Under the pieces are notes generated by a model. The model did not search any database, was not told where the DNA came from, and saw only the letters and a list, made by a program, of their open reading frames with translations. A stretch of DNA of 31,846 bases from contig CANBLA010000003.1 of the NCBI GenBank assembly GCA_947369305.1, positions 1-31,846 of the forward strand, given 5' to 3'. A program made the position numbers and the translations under genes. Shown here in pieces: positions 1 to 8,887 of the stretch. Every line of letters begins with the position of its first letter. Within the stretch, counting starts at the first letter, position 1. The stretch is from an uncultured Clostridia bacterium. Lineage in GTDB: Bacteria > Bacillota_A > Clostridia > TANB77 > CAG-508.

Positions 1-45
1 GATAGGTGCCAGTGACTGGAGTTCAGACGTGTGCTCTTCCGATCT
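1..45. other. Illumina adapter contamination at contig end
   Basis: Positions 12-45 match the Illumina TruSeq read-2 / multiplexing adapter, ending in GCTCTTCCGATCT at 33-45. This is library sequence, not genome, and the 11 bases before it are of unknown origin. Native sequence appears to begin at 46, inside an aminotransferase gene. Any ORF reading across this stretch is artificial. Confidence 0.97.
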
Positions 46-647
46 TTTTCATCAGAAACCAACATTCCACCACCGCTCGTTGTAATAATTTTATTTCCAT
101 TAAACGAAAACACACCATATTTTCCAAACGTTCCCGTAAATTTTCCTTGATACATTGTACCCAAACTCTCTGCCGCATCTTCCAAAACTGGAACATGATG
201 TGCATCACATAGTTCCATAATTTCATTCATTTTTGCCGTTTGGCCATACAAATGCACTACAATAACCGCTTTGGGCGTATATTTTTCGAATGCTTTTTGT
301 AAAGCTTTTGGACTCATATTCCAAGTCTCTGGTTCACTATCAATAAAAACAGGAGTTGCATTTTGGTAAATAATGGGATTGGCAGTTGCCGAAAAAGTAA
401 GAGTTGGGCAAAAAACAATATCGCCTTCTTTCACACCAAGTGCTTTTAGTCCTAAATGAATTGCAGAAGTTCCACTTGACAATGCTGCCCCTTCTTTTAT
501 ATGAACATATTCTGCAAGCTCTTTTTCAAACTGATTTACATTTTCTCCCAAAGGTGCTACCCAATTCGTATCAAATGCTTCTTTTACAAAAAGTTGCTCA
601 TAGCCTTCATCAGACATATGGGGAGAAGCCAAATAAATTTTATTCAT
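46..647 (-). CDS. DegT/DnrJ/EryC1-family sugar aminotransferase (PglE-like), 3' end missing
   Basis: PLP-dependent aminotransferase that would convert a nucleotide-linked 4-keto-6-deoxy sugar into the 4-amino sugar, in the cytoplasm. The start MNKIYLASPHMSDEG is placed at 647, and its AGAAGGA ribosome binding site lies inside the last codons of the upstream dehydratase. About 200 residues are readable. They include SSGTSAIHLGLKALGV, the HLYGQTAKM stretch, EDAAESLG and SFNGNKIITTSGGG, where the lysine is the expected PLP Schiff-base residue. The family is usually about 370-400 residues, so roughly half is lost at the adapter-contaminated edge. The start lies two bases after the stop of the PglF-like gene, so the two are almost certainly co-translated. 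Pairing with a PglF-type dehydratase suggests UDP-bacillosamine-like sugar synthesis for surface glycans. The exact substrate is inferred. Confidence 0.9.
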
Positions 648-649
648 TT

Positions 650-2545
650 TTATCCTTCTTTCTTTTGATTGACTTTTTCAGGTTCACAAAAAGTCGGTAC
701 AACTTCCTTCATGGCATCCTTTATTTCTGTTGTATTTATCTTTTCTTTATTTAATAATTGTGTAAGATTACTTAATTTTTGTTCGATGTCTTCCATTGTT
801 AAATCAATTGGTTCTGCAACAAAAATTTTATCATGACTAGTTTTTTCTAAGCCTTCTTCATTCATTAAAATTTCTTCATACAATTTTTCACCAGGTCTTA
901 GACCTGTTATTTCAATTTTAATATCTTTTTCTGGCACCAAACCTGATAATTTGATCAAACTTTCTGCTAAATCATAAATTTTGACTGGTTCTCCCATATC
1001 GAGTACAAAAATTTCTCCACCTTTAGCATAAGTCATAGTTTGCAATACAAGTTCAACTGCTTCTGGTATAGTCATAAAAAATCTGGTAATCTCCTTATGT
1101 GTAACTGTTACAGGACCACCATCTGCAATTTGCTTTTTAAACAAGGGAACTACCGAACCATTGCTTCCTAAAACATTTCCAAAACGTACAGCAGCATATT
1201 CTGTCTTACTTACTTTATTTTTAGCTTGTACAATCATTTCACACATTCGTTTTGTTGCACCCATGATATTCGTTGGATTAACAGCTTTGTCTGTAGAAAT
1301 TAAAATGCATTTTTGAACTTTAAATTCATCACAAACGGTAACCACATTGTAAGTTCCAAATACATTATTTTTAATAGCTTCTAACGGACTATTTTCCATT
1401 AAAGGAACATGTTTATGAGCAGCCGCATGAAAGACCAAATATGGCTGGTATTTTTCGAAAACTTCACGCAGACGTTTTTCATCTCTGATGCTTGCAATTA
1501 TAGCATCAATTTTGCTTTTTGGATAGCTTGCTTTTAATTCCAATTCTATATTGTATAAATTGTTTTCATAAATATCTAGCATAACTAATTTTTCTGGATG
1601 ATAACTCATTATTTGTCTACAAAGCTCTGAGCCAATCGAACCTCCAGCACCAGTTACCAAAATCACTTGGTCTTTGATAAGGGATTCGATATTACTATTA
1701 TCTAGTTTTACAGGATCTCTTCCTAAAATATCTTCAATTTGAACATCTCTTAAACTTGAAAAAATATCTTTGTTTTTAATAATTTCTCGAATGCCCGGTA
1801 AAACTCTTACTTTAGCTTGTGTTTGCTGGCAAATATTTAAAATTTGCTTTTTGTTTTCATTGTCAATTCTTGCAATAGAAAAGAAAATCAAATCCACTTT
1901 ATTTTCTTGGCAAATTTTCAAAATATCATTCCTGTTTCCAATGATTTTGACACCAGAAACCGTGAAATTTAATCTTTTGGGATTATCATCAATAATGCCA
2001 ATAATTTCATAATCTTCTTTAAAATTTGTATTAATAGTTTTAATCATCTCATGTGCTGCATTTCCTGCACCAATCATTAGTAATCTTTTTTTATTTTGGT
2101 TTGGTCTAGCTATAATTCCCTTATTTACAATATCATTGGTTAGTATGTAACGCATAATAATTCGGTAAGAAACCATCATCATAGAAATAATCAATCCTGC
2201 TAAAACATTCATGCGAATCGTAGCAACATTGATATGAAAAATCTTTTTTATAATAGCAATAATTCCTGCTGTTAACAAACATAAAACAATATATAAAATA
2301 TAATCTTTTCCTTCTTCATAACGTATAATATTTTTATGCCTTTTGGAGATGTGAAATATCATTTCATAAATAGCAATATACCACAAAATTGATGATATTA
2401 AACGATTCGAATAATATTCTGAAAAGCTAAGTACTGAATCAGTTAGTAAAACGGTTCCTAGATAATAGGCAAATATGATACAAATACAATCTAGCATAAC
2501 TAAAATTAAATCTCTATATTTACTGAGTTTTTTGACTTTTTCCAA
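650..2545 (-). CDS. Membrane-bound nucleotide-sugar 4,6-dehydratase (PglF/WbpM/CapD family)
   Basis: 631-residue polysaccharide biosynthesis protein. The first ~120 residues form about four hydrophobic membrane segments. A CoA-binding-like Rossmann domain follows (LLMIGAGNAAHEMIK), then an extended SDR domain with the nucleotide-binding motif VTGAGGSIGSELCRQ. The catalytic region reads STDKAVNPTNIMGATKR. Methionine stands where most SDRs carry tyrosine, a known hallmark of the PglF/WbpM subgroup that makes UDP-4-keto-6-deoxy-GlcNAc. Translation starts at TTG (2543-2545), preceded by AAGGGG at a good distance; no ATG is nearby. It is followed after two bases by a PglE-like aminotransferase, matching the first two steps of bacillosamine-type sugar synthesis. 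It has no in-frame CGG. Confidence 0.92.
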   Translation of the reverse strand: MEKVKKLSKYRDLILVMLDCICIIFAYYLGTVLLTDSVLSFSEYYSNRLISSILWYIAIYEMIFHISKRHKNIIRYEEGKDYILYIVLCLLTAGIIAIIKKIFHINVATIRMNVLAGLIISMMMVSYRIIMRYILTNDIVNKGIIARPNQNKKRLLMIGAGNAAHEMIKTINTNFKEDYEIIGIIDDNPKRLNFTVSGVKIIGNRNDILKICQENKVDLIFFSIARIDNENKKQILNICQQTQAKVRVLPGIREIIKNKDIFSSLRDVQIEDILGRDPVKLDNSNIESLIKDQVILVTGAGGSIGSELCRQIMSYHPEKLVMLDIYENNLYNIELELKASYPKSKIDAIIASIRDEKRLREVFEKYQPYLVFHAAAHKHVPLMENSPLEAIKNNVFGTYNVVTVCDEFKVQKCILISTDKAVNPTNIMGATKRMCEMIVQAKNKVSKTEYAAVRFGNVLGSNGSVVPLFKKQIADGGPVTVTHKEITRFFMTIPEAVELVLQTMTYAKGGEIFVLDMGEPVKIYDLAESLIKLSGLVPEKDIKIEITGLRPGEKLYEEILMNEEGLEKTSHDKIFVAEPIDLTMEDIEQKLSNLTQLLNKEKINTTEIKDAMKEVVPTFCEPEKVNQKKEG

Positions 2546-2700
2546 CTTAAAATCCCCTTATTTTCTACCTTTATTTCACAATGAATTTATTGTATCATTA
2601 CTTAACATTTTTTTCAAGTTATTTTTCATTTTTGGACAAGAAAGATACTTTTTTCACCAATTTTTTCGCTTTTTCATATTCTATTTTAAAGGAGGTTCTT

Positions 2701-3739
2701 ATGAAAAAATTTTTATGTTTTAGCTTAATTCTTTTAACTATTTTATTAATTCCATTATCTTGTTTTGCAACAAATTATTCACGGAATTGACGTTAGTAAT
2801 TGGCAAGGAAACATTGATTATTCACAAGTAAAAAATTCTGGAATTGACATTGTTTATATTAAATCAAGTCAGGGAAATTCAATTGTGGATTCTCATTTTC
2901 GAACCAATTATGAAAATGCAAAAGCCCAAGGATTAAAAGTAGGTTTCTATCATTTTCTAACTGCTAGAAACATTCCAGAAGCGGAAGAACAAGCTACGTA
3001 TTTTGCATCTGTTATTGCTGGGACTTCACCAGATTGCAAATTAGCAATGGATTTTGAAGTATTTGGAAATTTAAATACTCAAGAAATCAATGAAATTTCT
3101 CTTGCTTTTTTGCAAAAAGTTCAACAATTAACTGGAAAAGAAGTTATTATTTATAGTGATAGTTCAAATGCAAGAAACACATTTAATAGTCAGCTTGCCA
3201 GTACATATCCACTTTGGGTAGCACAATATGGTGTTAATACACCAAATACTGGTAATTGGTCTCAATATGAAGGCTTTCAATATAGTGATTCTGGCACTAT
3301 ACCTGGTATTCGTGCTCTTACGGATTTAGATACTTTTACAGAACAAATCTTTTTAAATTCTTCTGAAACAATTGCAACATCAGAAAATACAACCAATACG
3401 ATAGAAACTTACATTGTTCAATCTGGTGATACTTTAAGCCAAATTGCTATGAAGTATGGCACCACAGTTAACGAAATTGTAGGTCTTAATGGAATTAAAA
3501 ATCCAAATTTAATTTATGTTGGAGAGGTTTTAAAAATCGATACAACCCATGATATTTCAGTTACAACGAGTGATAAATACGAAACTAATCATATTATTTA
3601 TACCATTCAATATGGTGATACTTTAACTTCAATTGCTCAAAAATATGATGTTTCAATTGCAAGTATTGTTGGGCTAAATCATATTCAAAATCCGAATTTG
3701 ATTTATGCTGGAGAACGTCTAAAAATTAATATAAATTAA
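2701..3739 (+). CDS. Secreted GH25 lysozyme with two LysM domains, read through a CGG +1 frameshift
   Basis: Peptidoglycan muramidase exported to the cell wall. AAAGGAGG lies just before the ATG at 2701. Residues 1-23 form a signal peptide (MKKFLCFSLILLTILLIPLS, cleavage after CFA). The GH25 domain begins GIDVSNWQGNIDYSQ and carries the acidic active-site motif in AMDFEVFG. Two C-terminal LysM repeats follow (YIVQSGDTLSQIAMKYG and YTIQYGDTLTSIAQKYD). The signal peptide and enzyme are in different frames. Unshifted translation ends at TCA CGG AAT TGA. Skipping the C of CGG (2782) gives TCA-GGA-ATT, that is Ser-Gly28-Ile, and joins the signal peptide to the conserved GIDVS start of GH25. The total is then 345 residues. 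A TTG at 2765 in the second frame has no ribosome binding site and would lose the signal peptide. A plain frameshift mutation is the alternative. Confidence 0.88.
2782..2785 (+). other. CGG +1 recoding site in the GH25 gene
   Basis: Zero frame TCA CGG AAT TGA; shifted reading TCA (C) GGA ATT GAC. The glycine gained is the first residue of the conserved GIDVSNWQ motif. An unshifted ribosome stops two codons later. Confidence 0.8.
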
Positions 3740-3749
3740 GTCTTTAACG

Positions 3750-3783
3750 CATGTAAAAACAAATTTGTTTTACATGTGTTTCT
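3750..3783 (+). terminator. Rho-independent terminator after the GH25 gene
   Basis: CATGTAAAAACAAA at 3750-3763 pairs with TTTGTTTTACATG at 3764-3776, leaving one bulged base, and is followed by a T-rich run. It lies directly upstream of the next gene's promoter. Confidence 0.7.
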
Positions 3784-3786
3784 TAT

Positions 3787-3815
3787 TTGACAAAATAATG
3801 TAATTATAATATAAT
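3787..3815 (+). promoter_or_regulatory. Sigma-A-type promoter for the MTAN-like gene
   Basis: A perfect TTGACA (3787-3792) and TATAAT (3810-3815) are separated by 17 bases. They lie about 58 bases before the ATG at 3874. Confidence 0.85.
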
Positions 3816-3873
3816 TTCTGCATCTTTTATGTTTTATACTTTAGGAATGAATCATTATTTATGGAGATTTTTT

Positions 3874-4608
3874 ATGAAAAAAAGACCAATTGTTATCATA
3901 TCTTCAATGAAAATTGAACTAAAATGGCTAATTGAGAAATTAGAGTGTGTATGCCGTGAAGAAATCAATAAATATACATTTTATAAAGGATCTATACAAA
4001 ACTATCCTATCATCATTTGTCACAGCCATGTTATGAGTATAAATGCCACGATAGCAACCTATATAGCAATTGAAAAATATAATCCAATTGCTATTATTAA
4101 CCAAGGCACAGCAGGCGCACATGAAAAAAAAATCCACAAAGGCGATATCGTAATAGGAGAAAAATGTCTGAATATTGTGTCTAGTAAAACACCCTTAAAA
4201 AAAGAAGGTGAAGGAAGCAACAGTTTAGAATGGACTTTGCTCAATTTCATAGATGGAAAAGAAGATAGATTAGAATATCAATTTGGCGATAAACATTTGA
4301 TAGAACTTGCAAAAAAGGTAGACTATATAGATGGTAATGTTTATTTTGGAATCATTGGAAGTGGCGATGTGTGGAATCGAGAAACCGATAAAATTTTATG
4401 GCTTAACCAAAATTATGGTACTCTTTGCGAGGAAATGGAAGGAATTGCAGTATATACTGTAGCAAACAATTTTGATATTCCTGTACTCGGAATTAGAATT
4501 ATTTCTGACAATGAAATTTTAGGAGAACCTTATGATAGAAATATCGGTTTGAAATCACAAAAATTCACATATGCATTCATTTTGCAGTTTTTAAAAGAAA
4601 ATCAATAA
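3874..4608 (+). CDS. MTA/SAH nucleosidase-like protein (nucleoside phosphorylase superfamily)
   Basis: 244-residue cytoplasmic protein of the PNP/UDP superfamily, resembling 5'-methylthioadenosine/S-adenosylhomocysteine nucleosidase. The N-terminus (PIVIISSMKIELKWL) carries a glutamate at the usual acid position. The middle has NQGTAGAHEKKIHKGDIVIG. The C-terminal part contains CEEMEGIAVYTVA, with the ribose-binding glutamate, and RIISDNE, with the catalytic aspartate. The start at 3874 is chosen over an in-frame ATG at 3829 because GGAG at 3863-3866 is well spaced from it. The gene is monocistronic, with its own promoter and terminator. Divergence from the classical enzyme leaves the exact nucleoside open; futalosine or another nucleoside is possible. 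Confidence 0.8.
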   Translation: MKKRPIVIISSMKIELKWLIEKLECVCREEINKYTFYKGSIQNYPIIICHSHVMSINATIATYIAIEKYNPIAIINQGTAGAHEKKIHKGDIVIGEKCLNIVSSKTPLKKEGEGSNSLEWTLLNFIDGKEDRLEYQFGDKHLIELAKKVDYIDGNVYFGIIGSGDVWNRETDKILWLNQNYGTLCEEMEGIAVYTVANNFDIPVLGIRIISDNEILGEPYDRNIGLKSQKFTYAFILQFLKENQ

Positions 4609-4611
4609 TGT

Positions 4612-4655
4612 AAAAAGCATTTGGCATATTCCTTTTCCAAATGCTTTTCTTTTTA
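4612..4655. terminator. Bidirectional terminator between the MTAN-like and YezG-like genes
   Basis: AAAAAGCATTTGG at 4612-4624 pairs with CCAAATGCTTTT at 4637-4648. Runs of T follow on the plus side, with A-rich sequence on the other. It lies between two convergent genes. Confidence 0.75.
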
Positions 4656-4657
4656 CC

Positions 4658-5402
4658 TTATTTTTTCTTCCAATTTAAAATTTGATTATTGACAAACTCC
4701 TCTTCTTCCATTTCTATAATATCTTCTATAACTGGTTTCTTATTCAAAAAGCGATATTTTTTCTTTTCTTTGGGTAGTTCTTCTTCTGACCTTGCTATTG
4801 CTTCTTCTACGGATAATGTTTTTTCAAAATCCACAATATTTTTTACTGGCTGTGTATAAACACCTTCTGTATATATGTCCCTTTTGGGAATTTCTATTCC
4901 ATCTATAAAATTTATATATTTATGAATAATTTGCTGATCTTTTCTTCCAAAAAGTTGCAAATCTGATTTCAAATATAAATATCGCCAAACCACATGTCTT
5001 TCATAAGAATTAAACTTCGAATTTTGTAAGTCTTGATAATCATATTCGATTTTAAATTGGTAGTTTTCAATCGAAATTGTTAAATTAGTCCATCTTTTAC
5101 GACATTTTTGAAACCAAACTTGTCTTAATTTTTTGATAATATTATACAAATTGGCAATTAATTTGGAATATTCATCTTCATCAATATTAAAAATACTTGG
5201 AATTTCATAACCATTGACAGCCTTTTTCTTAATAATTCCTTTTGGGAAGTAATAAAAATACATTTCTCCGGCTTGGTCTTTTGTTTGGTATATCTATAAC
5301 AGATGCATACAAATGAATACTTTCCCATTTTTCTGGTATGATGTAAAACAATCGTTTTTGTATTTCCCAGTAAATCTCCTTTTCTTCTGATACGTCTATC
5401 AT
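4658..5402 (-). CDS. YezG/DUF600-family immunity-like protein, read through a CGG +1 frameshift
   Basis: Resembles YezG-type (DUF600) immunity proteins, which in Bacillus neutralise LXG toxins such as YeeF. The ATG at 5402 has AGGAG upstream and begins MIDVSEEKEIYWEIQ; PEKWESIHLYASV matches the start of the family. After 44 residues the zero frame diverges and stops at about residue 58. Dropping the C of CGG at 5270 gives PS-G45-EMYFYYFPKG, the family's usual FFYY strand. The family core WTNLTISIEN, FKIEYDYQDL and ERHVVWRYLYL follows. The total is 247 residues. An acidic/lysine-rich tail (about residues 190-247) extends beyond the typical family length. It starts 15 bases after the gpmI stop, so it is probably co-transcribed with glycolytic genes. 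No LXG toxin is in the window, so it is an orphan here. The function is inferred from family resemblance. Confidence 0.72.
5267..5270 (-). other. CGG +1 recoding site in the YezG-like gene
   Basis: Zero frame AGC CGG AGA AAT; shifted reading AGC (C) GGA GAA ATG. The shift joins the N-terminal PEKWESIHLYASV part to the EMYFYYFPKG part of the same domain. Confidence 0.75.
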
Positions 5403-5417
5403 AAAATTTCTCCTATG

Positions 5418-6953
5418 TTAATTTATGCTTAATAAACTTTCTCCTGTCATCTCCTCTGGTTTATCTAACCCCATTAAATCTAGCATTGTTGGCGCTAGAT
5501 CAGCCAATCTTCCTTCTTTTAATTTGGCATTTCCAATACCAACAATGGCAAGTGGTACTGGATTTGTAGTGTGAGCAGTATGTGGTTCACCTGTTTTATA
5601 ATCAATCATTTGTTCCGTATTTCCATGATCTGCCGTAATTAATAAGGTTCCATTAACACTTTCGATTGCTTCGACTACTTTACTAACACATTCATCAATG
5701 GTTTCTAATGCTTTTTTTGCTGCTTCTATATTTCCAGTATGCCCTACCATGTCTGGGTTTGCATAATTTAAAATAATACAATCGTATTTTTTAGATTGGA
5801 TTGCTTCAATCACTTTTTCTGTGACTTCATAGGCACTCATTTCTGGTTTTAAATCATAGGTTTCTACTTTTGGTGAAGGTACTAATATTCTGTCTTCTCC
5901 TTCATACTGTTTTTCTTCACCACCATTGAAGAAAAAGGTAACATGGGCATATTTTTCAGTTTCTGCAATACGAAGTTGTGTCATTCCTTTTTGACTAATA
6001 TATTCTCCAAATGTATTTTTAATTTCGTCTTTTTTGAAAGCAATTTCAACATTTGGCATAGTTTCATCATATGGTGTCATACAGACAAAATAGGTATTGA
6101 TTTTTTCTGTATGAAATCCGTCAAATTCTTTGTCAACAATGCTTCTGGTTATTTCTCTTGCTCGGTCTGGTCTGAAATTAAAGAAAATAACAGAGTCGTT
6201 GTTTTCTATTTTTGCAATTGGCTCTCCATTTTTATTTGTGATAACCGTTGGAATAACGAATTCATCAAAGATTTCTTTTTGATAAGATTCTTCGATAGCA
6301 CTCGTAGCGCTTAGTGCTTTCTCGCCTTCACCTTTGACGATAGCATGATAAGCTTTTTCTACTCTTTCCCATCGTTTATCTCGATCCATGCTGTAAAATC
6401 TTCCTGAAATGGTAGCGATTTCACCAATTCCTTTTTCTTTCATTTTACTTTCTAAATCAGCAATATAGCTTTCTCCAGAAGCTGGTGGTGTATCTCTTCC
6501 ATCTAAAAAGCAGTGTACATATACATTTTCAAAATCTTTTCTTTTGGCCATTTCTAGTAACCCAAATAAATGTCTAATATGGCTATGAACACCTCCATCA
6601 GACAATAGTCCCATAATATGTAGCTTCGAATTATATTTTTTGCAATTTTCAATAGCTGCTACAAATTCTGGTTTACTAAAAAATTCACCATCTTCAATCG
6701 ATTTTGTAATTTTTGCTAAGTCTTGGTAGATAATTCTTCCACTTCCTAGGTTGGTATGTCCTACTTCAGAATTTCCCATTTGTCCTTCTGGTAATCCAAC
6801 ATCTGCTCCACTTGTGTGGATAACTGTGTTAGGATTTTCTGTAAGAATTCTATTTAAGTTTGGAATACTAGCCATTTTAACTGTATTTCCTTCTTCTTTT
6901 TCATTTACACCAAAACCATCTAATATCATTAGCATTGTCAGTTTTTTGTCCAT
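5418..6953 (-). CDS. gpmI: 2,3-bisphosphoglycerate-independent phosphoglycerate mutase
   Basis: Interconverts 3- and 2-phosphoglycerate using two metal ions. It is 511 residues, full length for the family. MLMILDGFG holds the first metal ligand, and NSEVGH places the catalytic serine at residue 62. [14 protein letters not shown] lies in the phosphoglycerate-binding domain, and [10 protein letters not shown] and [10 protein letters not shown] carry the C-terminal metal ligands. The start has AAAAGGAG upstream. It lies 53 bases after tpiA in the glycolytic cluster and precedes the YezG-like gene. It is intact with no in-frame CGG; its several CGG trinucleotides (for example ACG GAA, GAC GGA) are all out of frame. 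Confidence 0.97.
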   Translation of the reverse strand: MDKKLTMLMILDGFGVNEKEEGNTVKMASIPNLNRILTENPNTVIHTSGADVGLPEGQMGNSEVGHTNLGSGRIIYQDLAKITKSIEDGEFFSKPEFVAAIENCKKYNSKLHIMGLLSDGGVHSHIRHLFGLLEMAKRKDFENVYVHCFLDGRDTPPASGESYIADLESKMKEKGIGEIATISGRFYSMDRDKRWERVEKAYHAIVKGEGEKALSATSAIEESYQKEIFDEFVIPTVITNKNGEPIAKIENNDSVIFFNFRPDRAREITRSIVDKEFDGFHTEKINTYFVCMTPYDETMPNVEIAFKKDEIKNTFGEYISQKGMTQLRIAETEKYAHVTFFFNGGEEKQYEGEDRILVPSPKVETYDLKPEMSAYEVTEKVIEAIQSKKYDCIILNYANPDMVGHTGNIEAAKKALETIDECVSKVVEAIESVNGTLLITADHGNTEQMIDYKTGEPHTAHTTNPVPLAIVGIGNAKLKEGRLADLAPTMLDLMGLDKPEEMTGESLLSIN

Positions 6954-7006
6954 TTCTTTTACTCCTTTTCATAATAATAGATTTCCTATTATTCCTTTAC
7001 TATATC

Positions 7007-7757
7007 TTATTCAAAGTTTACAATTTTTGCGAATTCTTCTGGTTTCAAACTTGCTCCGCCAACTAAGCCACCATCAATGTCAGACATCGAAAATAATTCT
7101 TTTGCATTAGAAGATTTGACACTTCCACCATATTGAATTATCACTTCATCTGCGACATCTTTGCCATAAATTTTTTCAATTTCATGACGAATTTCTTGGA
7201 TGCTATTGTTAGCATCTTCGGCAGTTGCTGTTTTACCTGTTCCGGATCGCCCAAATTGGCTCATAGGCAATAATCGTATTTTTGACTTGGTTTTCGTTTA
7301 AGCCTTCTAAGGCAAGTCGTGTTTGGGTTGTAATAATTTGAGTTGTTTTTCCTGCTTCTTTTTGTTCTAAGGTTTCGCCAACGCATACAATTGGTTTTAA
7401 ATCATTGGCAAAGGCTGCTTTTACTTTTTTGTTTACTGTTTCATCGGTTTCAGCAAAATATTGTCTTCTTTCGGAGTGACCAATTATTACATATTCTACT
7501 CCAATTACTTTTAACATTTTACCAGAAACTTCGCCTGTGTAAGCGCCATTTTCTGCCCAATGCATATTTTGCGCGCCAATTTTGATGTTGGTTCCTTGGG
7601 CACAATTTAGACAATAAAATAAATCTGTGTAAGGAACACATAAAATCACTTCATTTTTTGTGTTTTTTACCAAACTTTCAAAAGTTTCAATATATTCAAT
7701 TGCTTCATTGGGAAGCATATTCATTTTCCAGTTTCCTGCAATTACTTTCCTTCGCAT
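7007..7757 (-). CDS. tpiA: Triosephosphate isomerase, read through a CGG +1 frameshift
   Basis: Interconverts dihydroxyacetone phosphate and glyceraldehyde 3-phosphate. NWKMN places the active-site lysine at residue 11, IIGHSERR the histidine at 94 and AYEPIWAI the glutamate at 166. Immediately after that the zero frame reads CGG AAC AGG TAA and stops. Dropping the C at 7244 gives AYEPIWAI-G172-TGKTATAED, the invariant family sequence, and the frame continues through IIQYGGSVK to VNFE. The restored protein is 249 residues, exactly the family length. The unshifted product would lack the phosphate-binding loop and the last two barrel strands and could not be active. TPI is expected to be essential in a cell with the rest of this glycolytic cluster. 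Its start overlaps the end of the CYTH gene by 16 bases. Confidence 0.92.
7241..7244 (-). other. CGG +1 recoding site in tpiA
   Basis: Zero frame ATC CGG AAC AGG TAA; shifted reading ATC (C) GGA ACA GGT AAA. The glycine gained is the first Gly of the invariant AIGTGK motif, next to the catalytic glutamate. Confidence 0.9.
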
Positions 7758-8278
7758 GTTTTTTCCTCCTCATTTTTATTTTCTAGGTTACTTAAAATTT
7801 CTGCCACATCTGAAATTTGGCAAAGGTGAGCATTTTTGAATCTCACATCCAATGTGACATCTTTGCCAAACCAGTCTGGTGGACTAAACTTGCTGGCATC
7901 TTGTTCTGATTTAAACTCAACTTCTACTACTTCTAATCCTTTTAAAAAGCCTTCAAATATGTCAATTTCAGCAGTTAATTCATCTTTTAAGGGAACCAAA
8001 TAACGATTTTTTTCAATCATTCTTCCATCGATTTTTGTTTTTAAATGCTGATAAGCTTGTTCGGTTAATGGCAACTCTATTTCTTTGCAAACACTTGCAA
8101 TTTTCTCTTGTGTTTTCATTTTGAATTTATAGCATAAAATATATTCTTGATTGTACTTTCTTATGCGCAGAGCTGGTGCACTAGAAGTGTTTAAATAGCC
8201 TTGCTCAATATGTATTTTTTCATAATCTTCTAAATTTTTAGGCAAATCTTTTATTAAAAATTTTCTCTCAATTTCCAT
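7742..8278 (-). CDS. CYTH-domain protein
   Basis: 178-residue member of the CYTH superfamily (CyaB adenylate cyclase / thiamine triphosphatase / inorganic triphosphatase fold). The signature is the N-terminal MEIERKFLIKDL (ExExK). It is followed by alternating charged strands such as ALRIRKYNQEYILCYK, KEIELPLTEQ, AEIDIFEGFLKGLEVVEVEF and KDVTLDVRFKN. These are the acidic and basic residues that line the triphosphate tunnel. It lies between the Gmk-like gene (14-base gap) and tpiA (16-base overlap), so it belongs to the glycolytic operon. It probably acts on an inorganic or nucleoside triphosphate; the substrate cannot be read from sequence. Confidence 0.85.
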   Translation of the reverse strand: MEIERKFLIKDLPKNLEDYEKIHIEQGYLNTSSAPALRIRKYNQEYILCYKFKMKTQEKIASVCKEIELPLTEQAYQHLKTKIDGRMIEKNRYLVPLKDELTAEIDIFEGFLKGLEVVEVEFKSEQDASKFSPPDWFGKDVTLDVRFKNAHLCQISDVAEILSNLENKNEEEKTCEGK

Positions 8279-8292
8279 TATTTTTACACCTT

Positions 8293-8856
8293 TTATTGTT
8301 TATTTGTACCCATTTTTTGTTTTACCATTTCTAGTAATTTTTTTTGAGAAACTTCTGTATAATCATTAATTAACACACAATCAAATTGTTTTTGCAATTT
8401 GGGATTACTAGAATATTCTTTTATGTGCTCATCAATTTCTTCTAGTCTTTTTTGATAAACTTCTTCTGAAAGGTTTCGTTTTTGCAATTCTAATTTAGCT
8501 CTTTCTAAGTTATATGGAATTAAGTAGATGGCAAACATATCTTTTACGCATTTTTTGAGTTCGTAAATGTTACTGTATTCTGCTTCTGTCACTCTATTTT
8601 CAAATGACTGCAAATACTCTTTTCGATAGGCATAGCTTACTCCTAAGAACTCAAAATCAACTTGAACAATCCCTTCTTGTTTCATTTTTTGAAATTCCTC
8701 TTGTGTAACAAATTCCTTATCAATTCCATTGATTTCACCCGTTCTTTTTTCCCTTGTTGTCACAATCGGCAAATTCTTAAACCCCAATTCCTGCGCAATC
8801 AGTTTCTTAAAAAACGATTTTCCTACTCCTGTGACACCAAATAATGTTACTAACAT
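8293..8856 (-). CDS. Guanylate-kinase-like P-loop protein
   Basis: 187-residue P-loop NTPase resembling guanylate kinase. The Walker A is GVTGVGKS (residues 7-14). It is followed by IVTTREKRTGEINGIDKEFV, the counterpart of the TTR-x-R-GE nucleotide-binding region of Gmk. TQEEFQKM and the central VDFEFLGVSYAY replace the usual GNxYGT segment. It is more divergent than housekeeping Gmk, so it may have a specialised role. The start at 8856 (MLVTLFGVTG) is preferred over an ATG five codons upstream because GGAG sits nine bases before it. It is co-directional with Nudix and CYTH genes, forming a small nucleotide/polyphosphate-themed block inside the glycolytic operon. Confidence 0.75.
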   Translation of the reverse strand: MLVTLFGVTGVGKSFFKKLIAQELGFKNLPIVTTREKRTGEINGIDKEFVTQEEFQKMKQEGIVQVDFEFLGVSYAYRKEYLQSFENRVTEAEYSNIYELKKCVKDMFAIYLIPYNLERAKLELQKRNLSEEVYQKRLEEIDEHIKEYSSNPKLQKQFDCVLINDYTEVSQKKLLEMVKQKMGTNKQ

Positions 8857-8887
8857 TTTATAATTCTCCATTATTATTTTTTATATC

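Noticed and set aside
6..226. ORFs at the left end crossing the adapter
   Set aside because: They include library adapter sequence and overlap the aminotransferase frame.
404..754. Plus-strand ORF opposite the aminotransferase/dehydratase junction
   Set aside because: Antisense to two well-supported genes, with no RBS and low-complexity hydrophobic translation.
2765..3739. GH25 gene starting at TTG 2765 as a cytoplasmic enzyme
   Set aside because: There is no RBS before the TTG, and it would drop a clear signal peptide that has a strong RBS. The CGG shift explains both parts.
7242..7244. CGG simply reassigned to another amino acid without a frame change
   Set aside because: In every case the downstream conserved sequence is in the +1 frame, so a three-base reassignment cannot restore the protein.
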